Of a stretch of 64,000 nucleotides of DNA, positions 8,561-19,712 are shown piece after piece; position 1 is the stretch's first letter, and the number at the start of each line of letters is the position of its first letter. The stretch is taken from assembly GCA_001899205.1 (NCBI GenBank), contig MKVL01000025.1, positions 558,001-622,000 on the forward strand. The letters are read 5' to 3'. Origin of the DNA: Mesorhizobium sp. 65-26 (GTDB taxonomy: Bacteria; Pseudomonadota; Alphaproteobacteria; Rhizobiales; Rhizobiaceae). Made by a program: the position numbers and the translations under genes. The notes beneath the pieces are model-generated. The model was not told the origin of the DNA. It saw only the letters and a list, made by a program, of their open reading frames with translations, and made no database searches.

Positions 8561-10284
8561 CGGGGGAAAAACGCAAGCTTCGATCCACGGCGTGGTTCGG
8601 CGGCGAGGGCAAGAATGCCTTCATGCATCGAAGCTGGATGAAGAACCAGGGCATACCGGCCGACGCCTTCGACGGACGACCGGTCATCGGCATCTGCAAC
8701 ACCTGGTCGGAGCTGACGCCTTGCAACGCTCATCTCCGGGGATTGGCGGAGCGCGTCAAGCGCGGCGTTTACGAGGCCGGTGGCCTGCCGCTCGAATTCC
8801 CCGTCATGTCGACCGGTGAAAGCAACATGCGCCCGACCGCCATGCTGTTCCGCAACCTGGCGAGCATGGATGTCGAGGAATCGATCCGCGGCAATCCGAT
8901 CGACGGCGTCATCCTGCTTGTCGGCTGCGACAAGACCACGCCAGCGCTTTTGATGGGGGCGGCCTCCTGCAACCTGCCGACCATAGCGGTCTCGGGCGGC
9001 CCAATGCTCAACGGCAAGTTCCGTGGCCAGGACATCGGCTCCGGCACGCATGTCTGGAAATTCTACGAGGACGTGAAGGCCGGCCGCATGCCGGTTTCCG
9101 ACTTCCTCGCCGCCGAGCAGGGCCAGAGCCGCTCGGCCGGCAGTTGCATGACCATGGGGACGGCCTCGACGATGGCGAGCATGGCCGAGGCGCTCGGCAT
9201 CGGCATGCCTGACAACGCCGCCATTCCGGCCGTCGATTCCCGCCGGGCCATCCTTGCCCAGATGGCGGGGCGCCGGATCGTCGACATGGTGCATGAGGAC
9301 GTGACGATGTCGCGCATCCTGACCCGTGAGGCCTTCGAGAATGCGATCCGCGTCAATGGCGCGATCGGCGGCTCGACCAACGCGGTGCTGCATCTGATCG
9401 CCGTCGCCAACCGGATCGGCGTGCCGCTCGGTCTGGAGGACTGGGATCGGCTCGGGCGCCAGGTGCCGACCATTGTCGACCTGATGCCGTCGGGCCGGTT
9501 CCTGATGGAGGATTTCTACTATGCCGGGGGGCTTGCCGCGGTCATGGCGTCGCTCGATGGGGCGGGGCTTCTTCACCGTGACGCCATGACCGTAAGCGGC
9601 AAGACGATCGGGGAACTGATCGCCGACGCTCCCAACTACAATCCCGAGGTTATCCGCTCGTTCGACAATCCGTTGACGGAGGAGGGCGGCATATCGGTGC
9701 TGCGCGGCAATCTGGCGCCCGACGGCGCCGTCATCAAGCCGTCGGCGGCAACGCCATCGCTGATGCAGCATCGCGGCAAGGCGGTGGTCTTCGAGAACAT
9801 CGAGCACTACCACGCCCGCATCGATGATCCGGATCTGGATATCGACGCGTCCTCGATCATGGTGCTCAAGAATTGCGGCCCGCGCGGCTATCCCGGCATG
9901 GCCGAGGTCGGCAACATGCCGTTGCCGGCAAAGCTGCTGAAAGAGGGCGTCACCGACATGGTGCGGATTTCCGACGCGCGCATGAGCGGTACCGCTTACG
10001 GCACGGTGGTGCTGCATGTGGCTCCGGAGGCCGCCGCGGGCGGCACGCTCGCCCTCGTGCGGGACGGCGACATCATCGAGGTCGACGTGGCGGGACGGCG
10101 CCTCGAACTGCTGGTTTCCGAAGAAGAGCTCGCCCTCCGCCGGCGGGACTGGAAGCCGCCGCAGGCGCCTAAGGGTGGCTACCAGAGCCTCTATGTCGAG
10201 CGCGTGCTGCAAGCCGACAAGGGTTGCGATTTCGATTTCCTGGTGGGGCGCCGAGACGCCGGCATCCCCCGACATTCTCACTGA
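8557..10284 (+). CDS. IlvD/Edd family sugar-acid dehydratase (L-arabinonate/D-xylonate dehydratase-like)
   Basis: 575 residues starting at a GTG that overlaps the regulator stop. The enzyme removes water from an aldonate to give a 2-keto-3-deoxy sugar acid. Iron-sulfur ligands are visible at C56 (LTPCNAH), C124 (VGCDKTTP) and C197 (GSCMTMGTAS), with the Mg-site lysine K126. As I recall, the spacing C-67-C-72-C is the one described for Rhizobium L-arabinonate dehydratase. This separates it from biosynthetic IlvD by overall sequence (AWFGGEGKNAFMHRSWM at the start). Neighbours are an aldose dehydrogenase and a FAH-family enzyme, which together make a non-phosphorylative pentose or deoxyhexose route. 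Exact substrate is not determined. Confidence 0.9.
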   Translation: MTGEKRKLRSTAWFGGEGKNAFMHRSWMKNQGIPADAFDGRPVIGICNTWSELTPCNAHLRGLAERVKRGVYEAGGLPLEFPVMSTGESNMRPTAMLFRNLASMDVEESIRGNPIDGVILLVGCDKTTPALLMGAASCNLPTIAVSGGPMLNGKFRGQDIGSGTHVWKFYEDVKAGRMPVSDFLAAEQGQSRSAGSCMTMGTASTMASMAEALGIGMPDNAAIPAVDSRRAILAQMAGRRIVDMVHEDVTMSRILTREAFENAIRVNGAIGGSTNAVLHLIAVANRIGVPLGLEDWDRLGRQVPTIVDLMPSGRFLMEDFYYAGGLAAVMASLDGAGLLHRDAMTVSGKTIGELIADAPNYNPEVIRSFDNPLTEEGGISVLRGNLAPDGAVIKPSAATPSLMQHRGKAVVFENIEHYHARIDDPDLDIDASSIMVLKNCGPRGYPGMAEVGNMPLPAKLLKEGVTDMVRISDARMSGTAYGTVVLHVAPEAAAGGTLALVRDGDIIEVDVAGRRLELLVSEEELALRRRDWKPPQAPKGGYQSLYVERVLQADKGCDFDFLVGRRDAGIPRHSH

Positions 10285-10296
10285 GGCCAGCTGATC

Positions 10297-11076
10297 ATGA
10301 GCGAGCAAGCGCAAAGCTATGCCAGCTATCCGAGCCTGAAGGGCCGCAGTGTCTTCGTCAGCGGCGGCGGCAGCGGCATCGGCGAAAGCCTTGTGCGTCA
10401 TTTCTGCGCACAGGGCAGCAGGGTCGCCTTCGTCGACCTGGCCGAGGAGGCATCCAGGCAACTGGTCGCGGCGATTGCCGGGGAGGGGCACGCCGCGCCG
10501 CTCTTCATCCCTTGCGACCTGCGCGATGTCGACGCGCTGCAGGCCGCCGTCGAGCAGGCGAAGGATCGCAACGGTCCCATCCAGGTGCTGTGCAACAACG
10601 CCGGCAATGACGATCGCCACCAGACCGAGGATGTAAGCGTCGCCTATTGGGACGATCGCATGGCGGTCAATCTGCGCCACCAGTTCTTCGCCGCGCAGGC
10701 CGTGCGCCCGCAGATGAAGGCGCTCGGTGGCGGCTCGATCATCAATTTCGGCTCCATCACCTGGATGGTCGGAGACCCGGACTGCCCGGCCTATGTGACG
10801 GCCAAGGCGGCGGTCTACGGCATGACGCGCGCGCTTGCCCGCGAATTCGGCCCCGAGCGCATCCGCGTCAATTGCATGGTGCCGGGCTGGGTGATGACAG
10901 AGCGGCAGATGCGCCTGTGGCTGACGCCGGCGGGCGAGCGGCAGATCGAGGAGCGGCAGTGCCTGCCGGATCGCCTTCAGCCTTCCGACATCGCGCGCAT
11001 GGCGCTGTTCCTAGGCGCCGACGACAGCCGCATGTGCACGAGCCAGCAATTCATCGTCGATGGTGGTTGGGTCTGA
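10297..11076 (+). CDS. SDR-family sugar 1-dehydrogenase, Caulobacter XylB-like
   Basis: 259 residues. NAD-binding motif GGGSGIG at 23-29, NNAG at 100-103, catalytic S153/Y166/K170 (YVTAK). The segments NNAGNDDRH and YWDDRMAVNLRH closely resemble what I remember of Caulobacter NAD-dependent D-xylose dehydrogenase. It should oxidise an aldose to the lactone, feeding the dehydratase encoded 12 bases upstream after lactone opening. No lactonase gene is seen nearby; spontaneous opening or a distant enzyme is needed. Substrate may be xylose, arabinose, galactose or fucose. Confidence 0.87.
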   Translation: MSEQAQSYASYPSLKGRSVFVSGGGSGIGESLVRHFCAQGSRVAFVDLAEEASRQLVAAIAGEGHAAPLFIPCDLRDVDALQAAVEQAKDRNGPIQVLCNNAGNDDRHQTEDVSVAYWDDRMAVNLRHQFFAAQAVRPQMKALGGGSIINFGSITWMVGDPDCPAYVTAKAAVYGMTRALAREFGPERIRVNCMVPGWVMTERQMRLWLTPAGERQIEERQCLPDRLQPSDIARMALFLGADDSRMCTSQQFIVDGGWV

Positions 11077-11120
11077 GCCGGGGCGACCCAGGCAAGCGGC
11101 CACAAGGAAAAAGGTGTTTC

Positions 11121-12119
11121 ATGCGTCTTGTTCAATTCAAAACGGCTGACGGGGCTCGCGGCGTCGGGCTCGTCTCGGACGACGGCGACCATCTGCACCC
11201 GCTCAAGGACACGGCGTCAGTGCTGGACCTTGCTTCCGCTGCCATCGCTCGGGGCAAGCCCATGGCCGAACTGGTCAGGGAGCGGGCCGGCGCGGAGCGT
11301 ATCGACTATGTCGGGCTACTTGCGGAGGGACGCGTGCTCGCGCCGGTCGACCATCCGGAGCCTGCCCGTTTCCTGGTCACCGGCACCGGGCTGACCCACA
11401 CCGGAAGTGCCGCCGCGCGCGACAAGATGCATGTGCTCACGCATGGCGAGGACGCCGACGAGTCGGACTCGCTCAAGATATTCCGCATGGGTCTTGAGGG
11501 CGGCAAGCCCGCCGCCGGCGAGATCGGCATCCAGCCGGAATGGTTCTTCAAGGGCGTCGGTACCTGCGTGGTGCCGCCCGGCGCGCCGCTGCCGATGCCG
11601 GCCTTCGCCAAGGCCGGCGCCGAGGAGGCCGAGATCGTCGGCCTTTATCTGAATGGGCCGGATGGCCGTCCCTACCGCATCGGTTATGCCCTCGGCAACG
11701 AATACTCAGATCACGTCACCGAGGCGGCGAACTATCTCTATCTCGCGCATTCCAAGCTGCGGTCATGCTCCATCGGCCCCGAACTTCTGATCGGCGAGCT
11801 TCCCGAGGAAGTGCGCGGCACGTCCACCATCCGGCGCGACGGCGCCGTCATCTGGGAACAGGAGTTCCTGTCGGGCGAGGCGCACATGTCGCATTCGATC
11901 GGCAACCTCGAACACTACCACTTCCGCTACCCGATGCACCGCAGGCCGGGTGACCTGCATGCCTACTTCTTCGGCGCGGCGGTGATGAGCTACGCCTCCG
12001 GCGTCCAGACGGCCCCCGGCGACGAATACGAGATCCAGGCACCTGTCTTCGGCAAGCCGCTTCGCAACCGGATGCAGTTGGTGCCGGACGAAGGACTGGT
12101 CGCCGTCACGCCTCTGTGA
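11121..12119 (+). CDS. FAH-family protein, AraD1/GguC-like (2-keto-3-deoxy sugar-acid processing)
   Basis: 332 residues from the ATG at 11121 (GGAAAAAGG upstream); the frame is open further left only as a shadow of the previous gene. Characteristic blocks are FLVTGTGLTHTGSAAARD, KIFRMGLEGGKP, GIQPEWFFKG, ALGNEYSDHVTE and HSKLRSCSIGPEL, matching the GguC/AraD1 group of the fumarylacetoacetate hydrolase superfamily. Related proteins dehydrate 2-keto-3-deoxy-pentonates to 2-oxoglutarate semialdehyde. The acidic metal ligands lie in EEAEIVGLY and GNEYSDH. Position as third enzyme of the operon supports this step. The 2-oxoglutarate semialdehyde dehydrogenase that would finish the route is absent from the window. 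Confidence 0.87.
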   Translation: MRLVQFKTADGARGVGLVSDDGDHLHPLKDTASVLDLASAAIARGKPMAELVRERAGAERIDYVGLLAEGRVLAPVDHPEPARFLVTGTGLTHTGSAAARDKMHVLTHGEDADESDSLKIFRMGLEGGKPAAGEIGIQPEWFFKGVGTCVVPPGAPLPMPAFAKAGAEEAEIVGLYLNGPDGRPYRIGYALGNEYSDHVTEAANYLYLAHSKLRSCSIGPELLIGELPEEVRGTSTIRRDGAVIWEQEFLSGEAHMSHSIGNLEHYHFRYPMHRRPGDLHAYFFGAAVMSYASGVQTAPGDEYEIQAPVFGKPLRNRMQLVPDEGLVAVTPL

Positions 12120-12173
12120 CGGCGCCGGCTCCGGACAAACGCGATCCATCATAACGATAATGGGAGAATGGTG

Positions 12174-13199
12174 ATGCGACTGAAGAAACTGTTTCTAAGC
12201 ATGGTGGCGGCCGGCCTTGGCGTCGGCCTGATGGCGTCGACGGCGCTTGCGGAGAACCTCAGGGTTCTCGCCTGGGACGGCTATGCCGACGCCGACTGGG
12301 TCAAGGATTTCACGGCGGCCACGGGTATCGGCGTCGATGTCGTCTTCATCGGCAGCGACGACGAGATCTGGGCCAAGATCAAGGGCAGCGAGGGCCAGGA
12401 CTTCGACGTCTTCGCCGTCAACACCGCGCAGCTGCAGCGCTACATCAAGGCCGACCTCGTCACGCCGATCGACGTCGACAAGCTGCCAAACCAGAAGGAG
12501 GTGCTGCCGCGTTTCCGCGACCTGACGACGGTCAGCGGCGTCACCAAGGACGGCAAGGTCTACGGCATTCCGTTCTGCTTCGATTCCATCGGTCTCATCT
12601 ACAACACCGACAAGGTGAAACCGGCGCCGACCTCGATGTCGGTGCTGTGGGACCCGGCCTACAAGGGCAAGGTGCTTGCCTATGACAATGGCGAGCACAA
12701 TTTTTCCTTCACCGCGCTGACGCTCGGCTACAAGGACCCCTTCAACCTGACCGAGGAGCAGATGGCCGCGGTCAAGGCCAAGCTGGTCGATCTCAAGCGC
12801 AATGTGCTGAGCTTCTACACCACCGCCGACGAGGCCCAGCAGATCTTCCAGAACAACGACGTGGCGCTGATCTGGGCCAACTATGGCCAGCAGCAGGTCA
12901 AGGCGCTGCAGAAGGTCGGCGCCCATGTCGCCTACGTCAATCCGAGCGAGGGCGCGCTGGCCTGGCTCGATAACTGGGTGATCTCGAAGGGCGTCCACGA
13001 CAAGGCCAATGCCGAGAAATGGATCAACTTCGTGCTCAGCAAGAAGATCGGCGGCGAGCTTTCCGAGCGCACCGGCTTCGGCAACACCGTGGTCGAGACA
13101 GGCAGCGCCGGCAGCAAGGACAAGCTTGTCTGGCTCAACAATGTCGAGGATCCGCTCAAGCGTTCGGATCTCTGGAACGAGATCAAGGCGACGCCTTGA
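12174..13199 (+). CDS. PotD-type ABC transporter solute-binding protein
   Basis: 341 residues. ATG 12174 is chosen over ATG 12168 because GGGAG lies six bases before it. A Sec signal peptide (MRLKKLFLSMVAAGLGVGLM, cleavage after STALA) precedes a family 1 solute-binding domain that begins LRVLAWDGYAD and contains DVFAVNTAQLQRYI and YGIPFCFDSIGLIYN, the layout of spermidine/putrescine binding proteins. Aspartates that clamp polyamines cannot be assigned by eye. It is the first gene of a binding protein-ATPase-permease-permease set in the same operon as sugar-acid enzymes, so the ligand may not be a polyamine. Confidence 0.88.
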   Translation: MRLKKLFLSMVAAGLGVGLMASTALAENLRVLAWDGYADADWVKDFTAATGIGVDVVFIGSDDEIWAKIKGSEGQDFDVFAVNTAQLQRYIKADLVTPIDVDKLPNQKEVLPRFRDLTTVSGVTKDGKVYGIPFCFDSIGLIYNTDKVKPAPTSMSVLWDPAYKGKVLAYDNGEHNFSFTALTLGYKDPFNLTEEQMAAVKAKLVDLKRNVLSFYTTADEAQQIFQNNDVALIWANYGQQQVKALQKVGAHVAYVNPSEGALAWLDNWVISKGVHDKANAEKWINFVLSKKIGGELSERTGFGNTVVETGSAGSKDKLVWLNNVEDPLKRSDLWNEIKATP

Positions 13200-13269
13200 G
13201 CCTTTTGGCGCCAACAAGCCCGGCGATCCGTTCATGCGGATCGCCGGCAATGCATGCCGGGACAACGCC

Positions 13270-14373
13270 ATGAGCCACAACACCGACCTGCTGACGCTGC
13301 GCTCCGCCACCAAGTCCTATGGCTCGGTGCCGGTGCTGCACGGCATCGACCTGTCGATCAGGGATGGCGAGTTCCTGACGGTCCTTGGCCCCTCTGGTTC
13401 GGGCAAGACCACGGTGCTCAGGCTCATCGGCGGGCTCGAACCGCTGACCTCGGGCGAAATCAGGCTGGATGGCCAGGACATCAGCCGCATGCCCATCAAC
13501 AAGCGGCCCTTCAACACGGTGTTTCAGGACTATGCCCTGTTTCCGCACCTGACGGTCGCCGGCAATGTCGGCTACGGGCTTTCGGTCCGTCACCTGCCGC
13601 GCAAGGAGATCGCGACCCGCGTCGCCGAGGCGCTCGACCTTGTCCAGCTCGGGCGGTTCGCCGAACGTTTTCCGTCCCAGCTCTCGGGCGGCCAGCGCCA
13701 GCGGGTGGCGCTCGCCCGCGCGTTGATCTGCCGGCCGCGCCTCGTCCTGCTCGACGAGCCGCTGGCCGCACTCGACCTCGAACTGCGCCGGCAGATGCAG
13801 GAGTTCCTGAAATCCATCCAGCGCGAGGTGAAGACCACCTTCCTGTTCGTCACCCACGACCAGGAAGAGGCGATTGGCATGGCCGACCGGATCTGCGTCA
13901 TGGAGGCCGGCTATATCCGCCAGCTCGGCTCGCCGCACGAACTCTATTATCGGCCGAACTGCGAGTTCGTCGCGCGCTTCTTCGGCGAGAACAACCTCGT
14001 TGCCGGAACCCTGGGATCGGTTCAGGACGGGCTGCGCGCGATCGATACCGCGCTCGGGCGCCTGCTCTGCTCGGTGGAGGGCCAGCCGCATCTCCAGGCC
14101 GCGGCGACGGGCGCCGCCGCCTTCGCCGCGTTCCGTCCGGAAGCGCTTCGCGTTGCGTCGGCCGGGGACAAGGACAACCGTTTTTCCGGCACCATCGCCG
14201 ACGTCGCCTTTGCCGGGTCCTCCACCATGGCGACGATCGCCGCGGGCGGCGAGGCGTCGCGTCAGCGCCTCAAGATGCGCCTGGCGAGCCGTGTCGAGGG
14301 AAGCGCCTTCACGGCCGCCGAGAACGTCACCCTGGCGTTCGCGCCGCGCGAAGGCCATCTGGTGCTGGCATGA
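13270..14373 (+). CDS. PotA-type ABC transporter ATP-binding protein
   Basis: 367 residues from the ATG at 13270; the frame is open upstream only as non-coding shadow. Walker A GPSGSGKTT at 40-48, Q-loop in NTVFQDYALFPHL, ABC signature LSGGQRQRVALARAL from residue 138, Walker B LVLLDEP from 158, H-loop FVTHDQEEA. The last ~110 residues form the TOBE regulatory domain. Powers the importer formed with the two permeases downstream; overlaps the next gene by 4 nt (ATGA), a sign of translational coupling. Confidence 0.92.
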   Translation: MSHNTDLLTLRSATKSYGSVPVLHGIDLSIRDGEFLTVLGPSGSGKTTVLRLIGGLEPLTSGEIRLDGQDISRMPINKRPFNTVFQDYALFPHLTVAGNVGYGLSVRHLPRKEIATRVAEALDLVQLGRFAERFPSQLSGGQRQRVALARALICRPRLVLLDEPLAALDLELRRQMQEFLKSIQREVKTTFLFVTHDQEEAIGMADRICVMEAGYIRQLGSPHELYYRPNCEFVARFFGENNLVAGTLGSVQDGLRAIDTALGRLLCSVEGQPHLQAAATGAAAFAAFRPEALRVASAGDKDNRFSGTIADVAFAGSSTMATIAAGGEASRQRLKMRLASRVEGSAFTAAENVTLAFAPREGHLVLA

Positions 14374-15242
14374 GCATGGCCGGCGCGCCGCGCTTCTCGT
14401 CCTCGCCATGGTCGCCGCTGGTGGCGCTGGCGGCCTTCGCGCTGCCGGTCATCTTCGTCGTCGTGCCGCTGGCGATCTTCCTCAGCTACAGCTTCTTCAG
14501 CGTCGATCAGGGAACGATCATCCACACGCTGACGCTCGGCAACTACGTCCGTTTCTTCACTGATCCGGTCTTCCTGCCGGTGTTCCGCAACACCGTTATC
14601 CTGTGCGTGTCGGTCGCCGCGATCTGCATCGTGCTTGCCTATCCCGTGGCCTATTTTCTGACCACGCTGAAGGGGCGCTGGCGCTATGCGCTGCTGATGC
14701 TGCTCCTGGTGCCGCTGCTGATGAGCTATGTCATCAAGATCTATGCCGTCCGCAGCATCCTGGGCCTGAACGGCTTCCTCAACAAGGCGCTGGTGGCGCT
14801 GGGCATCCTGTCCGAGCCTTCGTCGCTGTTCGTGTTCAACATGAACGCCATCCTGCTGACGCTGACCCTGCTGCTCATTCCCTTCGCCATCCTGCCGATC
14901 TTCCTCGCGCTCGAACGCATACCGCAGGTGCTGCTGCGCGCTTCCGATGACCTCGGCGCAAGTCCGCTGCAGACCTTCCTGCGCGTCACCCTGCCGCTCA
15001 GCCTGCCCGGCGTGGCCTCGGCGGCGAGCTTCGTCTTCGTGCTGGCGCTGGGCGATTTCCTGACGCCGCAGATGGTCGGCGGCGTCAGCGGCTTCACCTT
15101 CGGGCGCATCCTCTACAGCCAGTTCGGAACCGCCTATAACTGGCCGTTCGGCGCAGCGCTTTCGGTGGCGCTCGCCCTGCTGGTGATCGGCGCCATCCTT
15201 CTTGGCGAGCGTTTCGGACGCAGCCGGGGAGCGTCGACATGA
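14370..15242 (+). CDS. PotB-type ABC transporter permease
   Basis: 290 residues with about six membrane spans, the first at residues ~14-38. The EAA loop that docks on the ATPase is seen as LLRASDDLGASPLQTFLRVTLP. It pairs with the next gene product to form the inner-membrane channel. It overlaps the ATPase gene and the second permease gene by 4 nt each. The much longer upstream opening of this frame (from 13254) is a shadow of the ATPase gene. Confidence 0.92.
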   Translation: MSMAGAPRFSSSPWSPLVALAAFALPVIFVVVPLAIFLSYSFFSVDQGTIIHTLTLGNYVRFFTDPVFLPVFRNTVILCVSVAAICIVLAYPVAYFLTTLKGRWRYALLMLLLVPLLMSYVIKIYAVRSILGLNGFLNKALVALGILSEPSSLFVFNMNAILLTLTLLLIPFAILPIFLALERIPQVLLRASDDLGASPLQTFLRVTLPLSLPGVASAASFVFVLALGDFLTPQMVGGVSGFTFGRILYSQFGTAYNWPFGAALSVALALLVIGAILLGERFGRSRGAST

Positions 15243-16039
15243 TCGCCTTGCCACGTCTTTCGACCGTCATGCTGGCAGCGATAACGGCGCTGGTCGCCGT
15301 GCTGCTCTACAGCCCGCTCTTCGTGCCCATCGTGTCGTCCTTCTTCATCACCGCGCATGGCGATGTCGACTGGGCGTCCCCGACGCTCTCGACCTACGAA
15401 ACCCTGGCCGGCAATCAGGAAATCCTGGCGGCGCTGCGCGCCACGCTGCTGGTCGGCGTCTGCACGGTCATCCTCTCGGTGACTGGCGGCACGCTCCTGG
15501 CGCTCTACTATCACGGCCGCAGGGCAGGGCGCTCGGCCCTCCAGTTCATCATCTTCCTGCCGTTCCTCATGCCGCCGATCATCAGCGGCCTCGCGCTGCT
15601 GATCTTCTTCCGGGAGGTCGGCCTCGAGCGTTCGCTCGTCACCGTCGTCATCGGCCACACCGTCTTCGTGCTGGCCATCGTCTACCGCACGGTGCTGACG
15701 CGCCTGCAGTCGATGAGCCCGACGCTGGTGGAGGCCTCCTACGATCTCGGAGCGACGCGATGGCAGACCTTCTGGCGTGTCATCCTGCCGAACCTGTCCA
15801 GCGCCATGATCGGTGGCGCCATCCTGGCGTTTGCCCTGTCGTTCGACGAGACGATGATTACCATTCTGGTCACCGGCACCCGCAGCACCTTGCCCGTCAG
15901 GCTGTGGGCGATGATGCGGCTTGGCTTCTCGCCCGACATCAACGCGCTGGTCGCGCTGATCCTGTTGTTTACCATCCTGCTGTGCGTCGTGGCGGCACGG
16001 TTCCTCATTCCACGGCAGGTCGCCACGCAGCGCAGCTGA
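15239..16039 (+). CDS. PotC-type ABC transporter permease
   Basis: 266 residues, six predicted spans, with the EAA loop VEASYDLGATRWQTFWRVILP. Completes the four-gene importer. Four-base overlap with the first permease. Last gene of the sugar-acid operon; no clear terminator hairpin is visible before the tRNA gene 120 bases downstream. Confidence 0.92.
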   Translation: MIALPRLSTVMLAAITALVAVLLYSPLFVPIVSSFFITAHGDVDWASPTLSTYETLAGNQEILAALRATLLVGVCTVILSVTGGTLLALYYHGRRAGRSALQFIIFLPFLMPPIISGLALLIFFREVGLERSLVTVVIGHTVFVLAIVYRTVLTRLQSMSPTLVEASYDLGATRWQTFWRVILPNLSSAMIGGAILAFALSFDETMITILVTGTRSTLPVRLWAMMRLGFSPDINALVALILLFTILLCVVAARFLIPRQVATQRS

Positions 16040-16160
16040 GCCGGTCAACCGCCTTCCGCGGACTTGCCGCCCAAGCCATCGGGGGGTTCCAGGGGCGCTC
16101 GTCCGAATCCAACGCATCGGAAAACCAGGGCTATGCTGCGCGGATTTGAGGGAAGTGCGG

Positions 16161-16235
16161 TGGCTGGGGCGCCAGGATTCGAACCTGGGAATGTCGGTAC
16201 CAAAAACCGATGCCTTACCGCTTGGCGACGCCCCA
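16161..16235 (-). tRNA. tRNA-Gln (anticodon TTG)
   Basis: 75-nt cloverleaf on the minus strand. Acceptor stem TGGGGCG pairs with CGCCCCA, discriminator G and an encoded CCA follow. D-arm GCC..GGC, anticodon stem TCGGT/ACCGA with loop TTTTGGT giving anticodon TTG, and T-arm CCAGG-TTCGAAT-CCTGG are all intact. Reads CAA (and CAG by wobble). Confidence 0.97.
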
Positions 16236-16375
16236 ACGGCGGACGAAACGTCCGTTGCGCGCGGCCTTATAGTCCGGGCCGAGGCAAAGCTCAATGCCGT
16301 GGCGCCGACTAATCCGCGCCGTTCCTTGCCGTCCACAGCCACGCTTGCCGCGTTCGCCGGATGGGATAGGGGCGG

Positions 16376-16720
16376 CTATTCGCCCCAGACGGCCATCTCG
16401 TTGCCTGCCGGATCGAGGAAATGGAATCGCCTGCCGCCGGGGAAGGAGAAGATCGGCCTGACGATCGTGCCGCCGGCATATTCGACGGCTTCCAGGGTTT
16501 CCGCCAGATTCTCGGAAAAAAGCACCGGCAGCGGCTTGGCCGGCGCTTCGGTGGCATCCGCCTGAAAGCCGCCGTCGAGCCCTTCGGCGAAGGCGGAATA
16601 GGTCGGCCCGTAGTCCGTGAACGACCACGAGAAGGCCGAACTGTAAAACGCCTTCAGCCTGTCCAGCGTTCCGCCCGTGGCCGGCAGTTCGAGATAATCG
16701 AGTTTTCCAGTTAGTTTCAT
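16376..16720 (-). CDS. VOC-family (glyoxalase/bleomycin-resistance-like) protein
   Basis: 114 residues, one vicinal oxygen chelate module with two beta-alpha-beta-beta-beta halves: KLDYLELPATGGTLDRLKAF at the start and FPGGRRFHFLDPAGNEMAVWGE at the end. The end motif (FxDPxGNxxxxW) is the hallmark of this fold and of lactoylglutathione-lyase-like proteins. Substrate unknown. The start at 16720 gives MKLTGKLDY; a GTG at 16729 would add three residues. It is a single gene between tRNA-Gln and ppdK. Confidence 0.85.
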   Translation of the reverse strand: MKLTGKLDYLELPATGGTLDRLKAFYSSAFSWSFTDYGPTYSAFAEGLDGGFQADATEAPAKPLPVLFSENLAETLEAVEYAGGTIVRPIFSFPGGRRFHFLDPAGNEMAVWGE

Positions 16721-16910
16721 CGCGAGCACCTATTGTTCTCTTTATGTTCTATTCCTGCGGCGCCGTAAGAACAAGTGATTTAGCCAGGCCCGGTTGTTAA
16801 TCGATTGTAGCTGCGGACATACCCACGCGCGCCTTGCCTTTCGCAATGCAGCACAATATCGCTCGGGCGCGAGCTTCCCTACCATCTCCCGCGAACCGGA
16901 GAGCATAAGC

Positions 16911-19577
<2,667 letters not shown>

Positions 19578-19712
19578 GCGGCGTCATATAATTTCCCAAC
19601 TTACGATTTTGTAAGGTAGCTCACGCGAACGTGTGCTTCCCTCTCGCAATGTCGACACGGTTTGCAGCCAGTTTGCGCGCGACGTTAACCGCCCCGCCGC
19701 CACGGGAACTAT

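Noticed and set aside
8086-10680. 864-codon open frame antisense to the dehydratase and its neighbours
   Set aside because: His/Arg/Asp-rich shadow across three genuine plus-strand genes.
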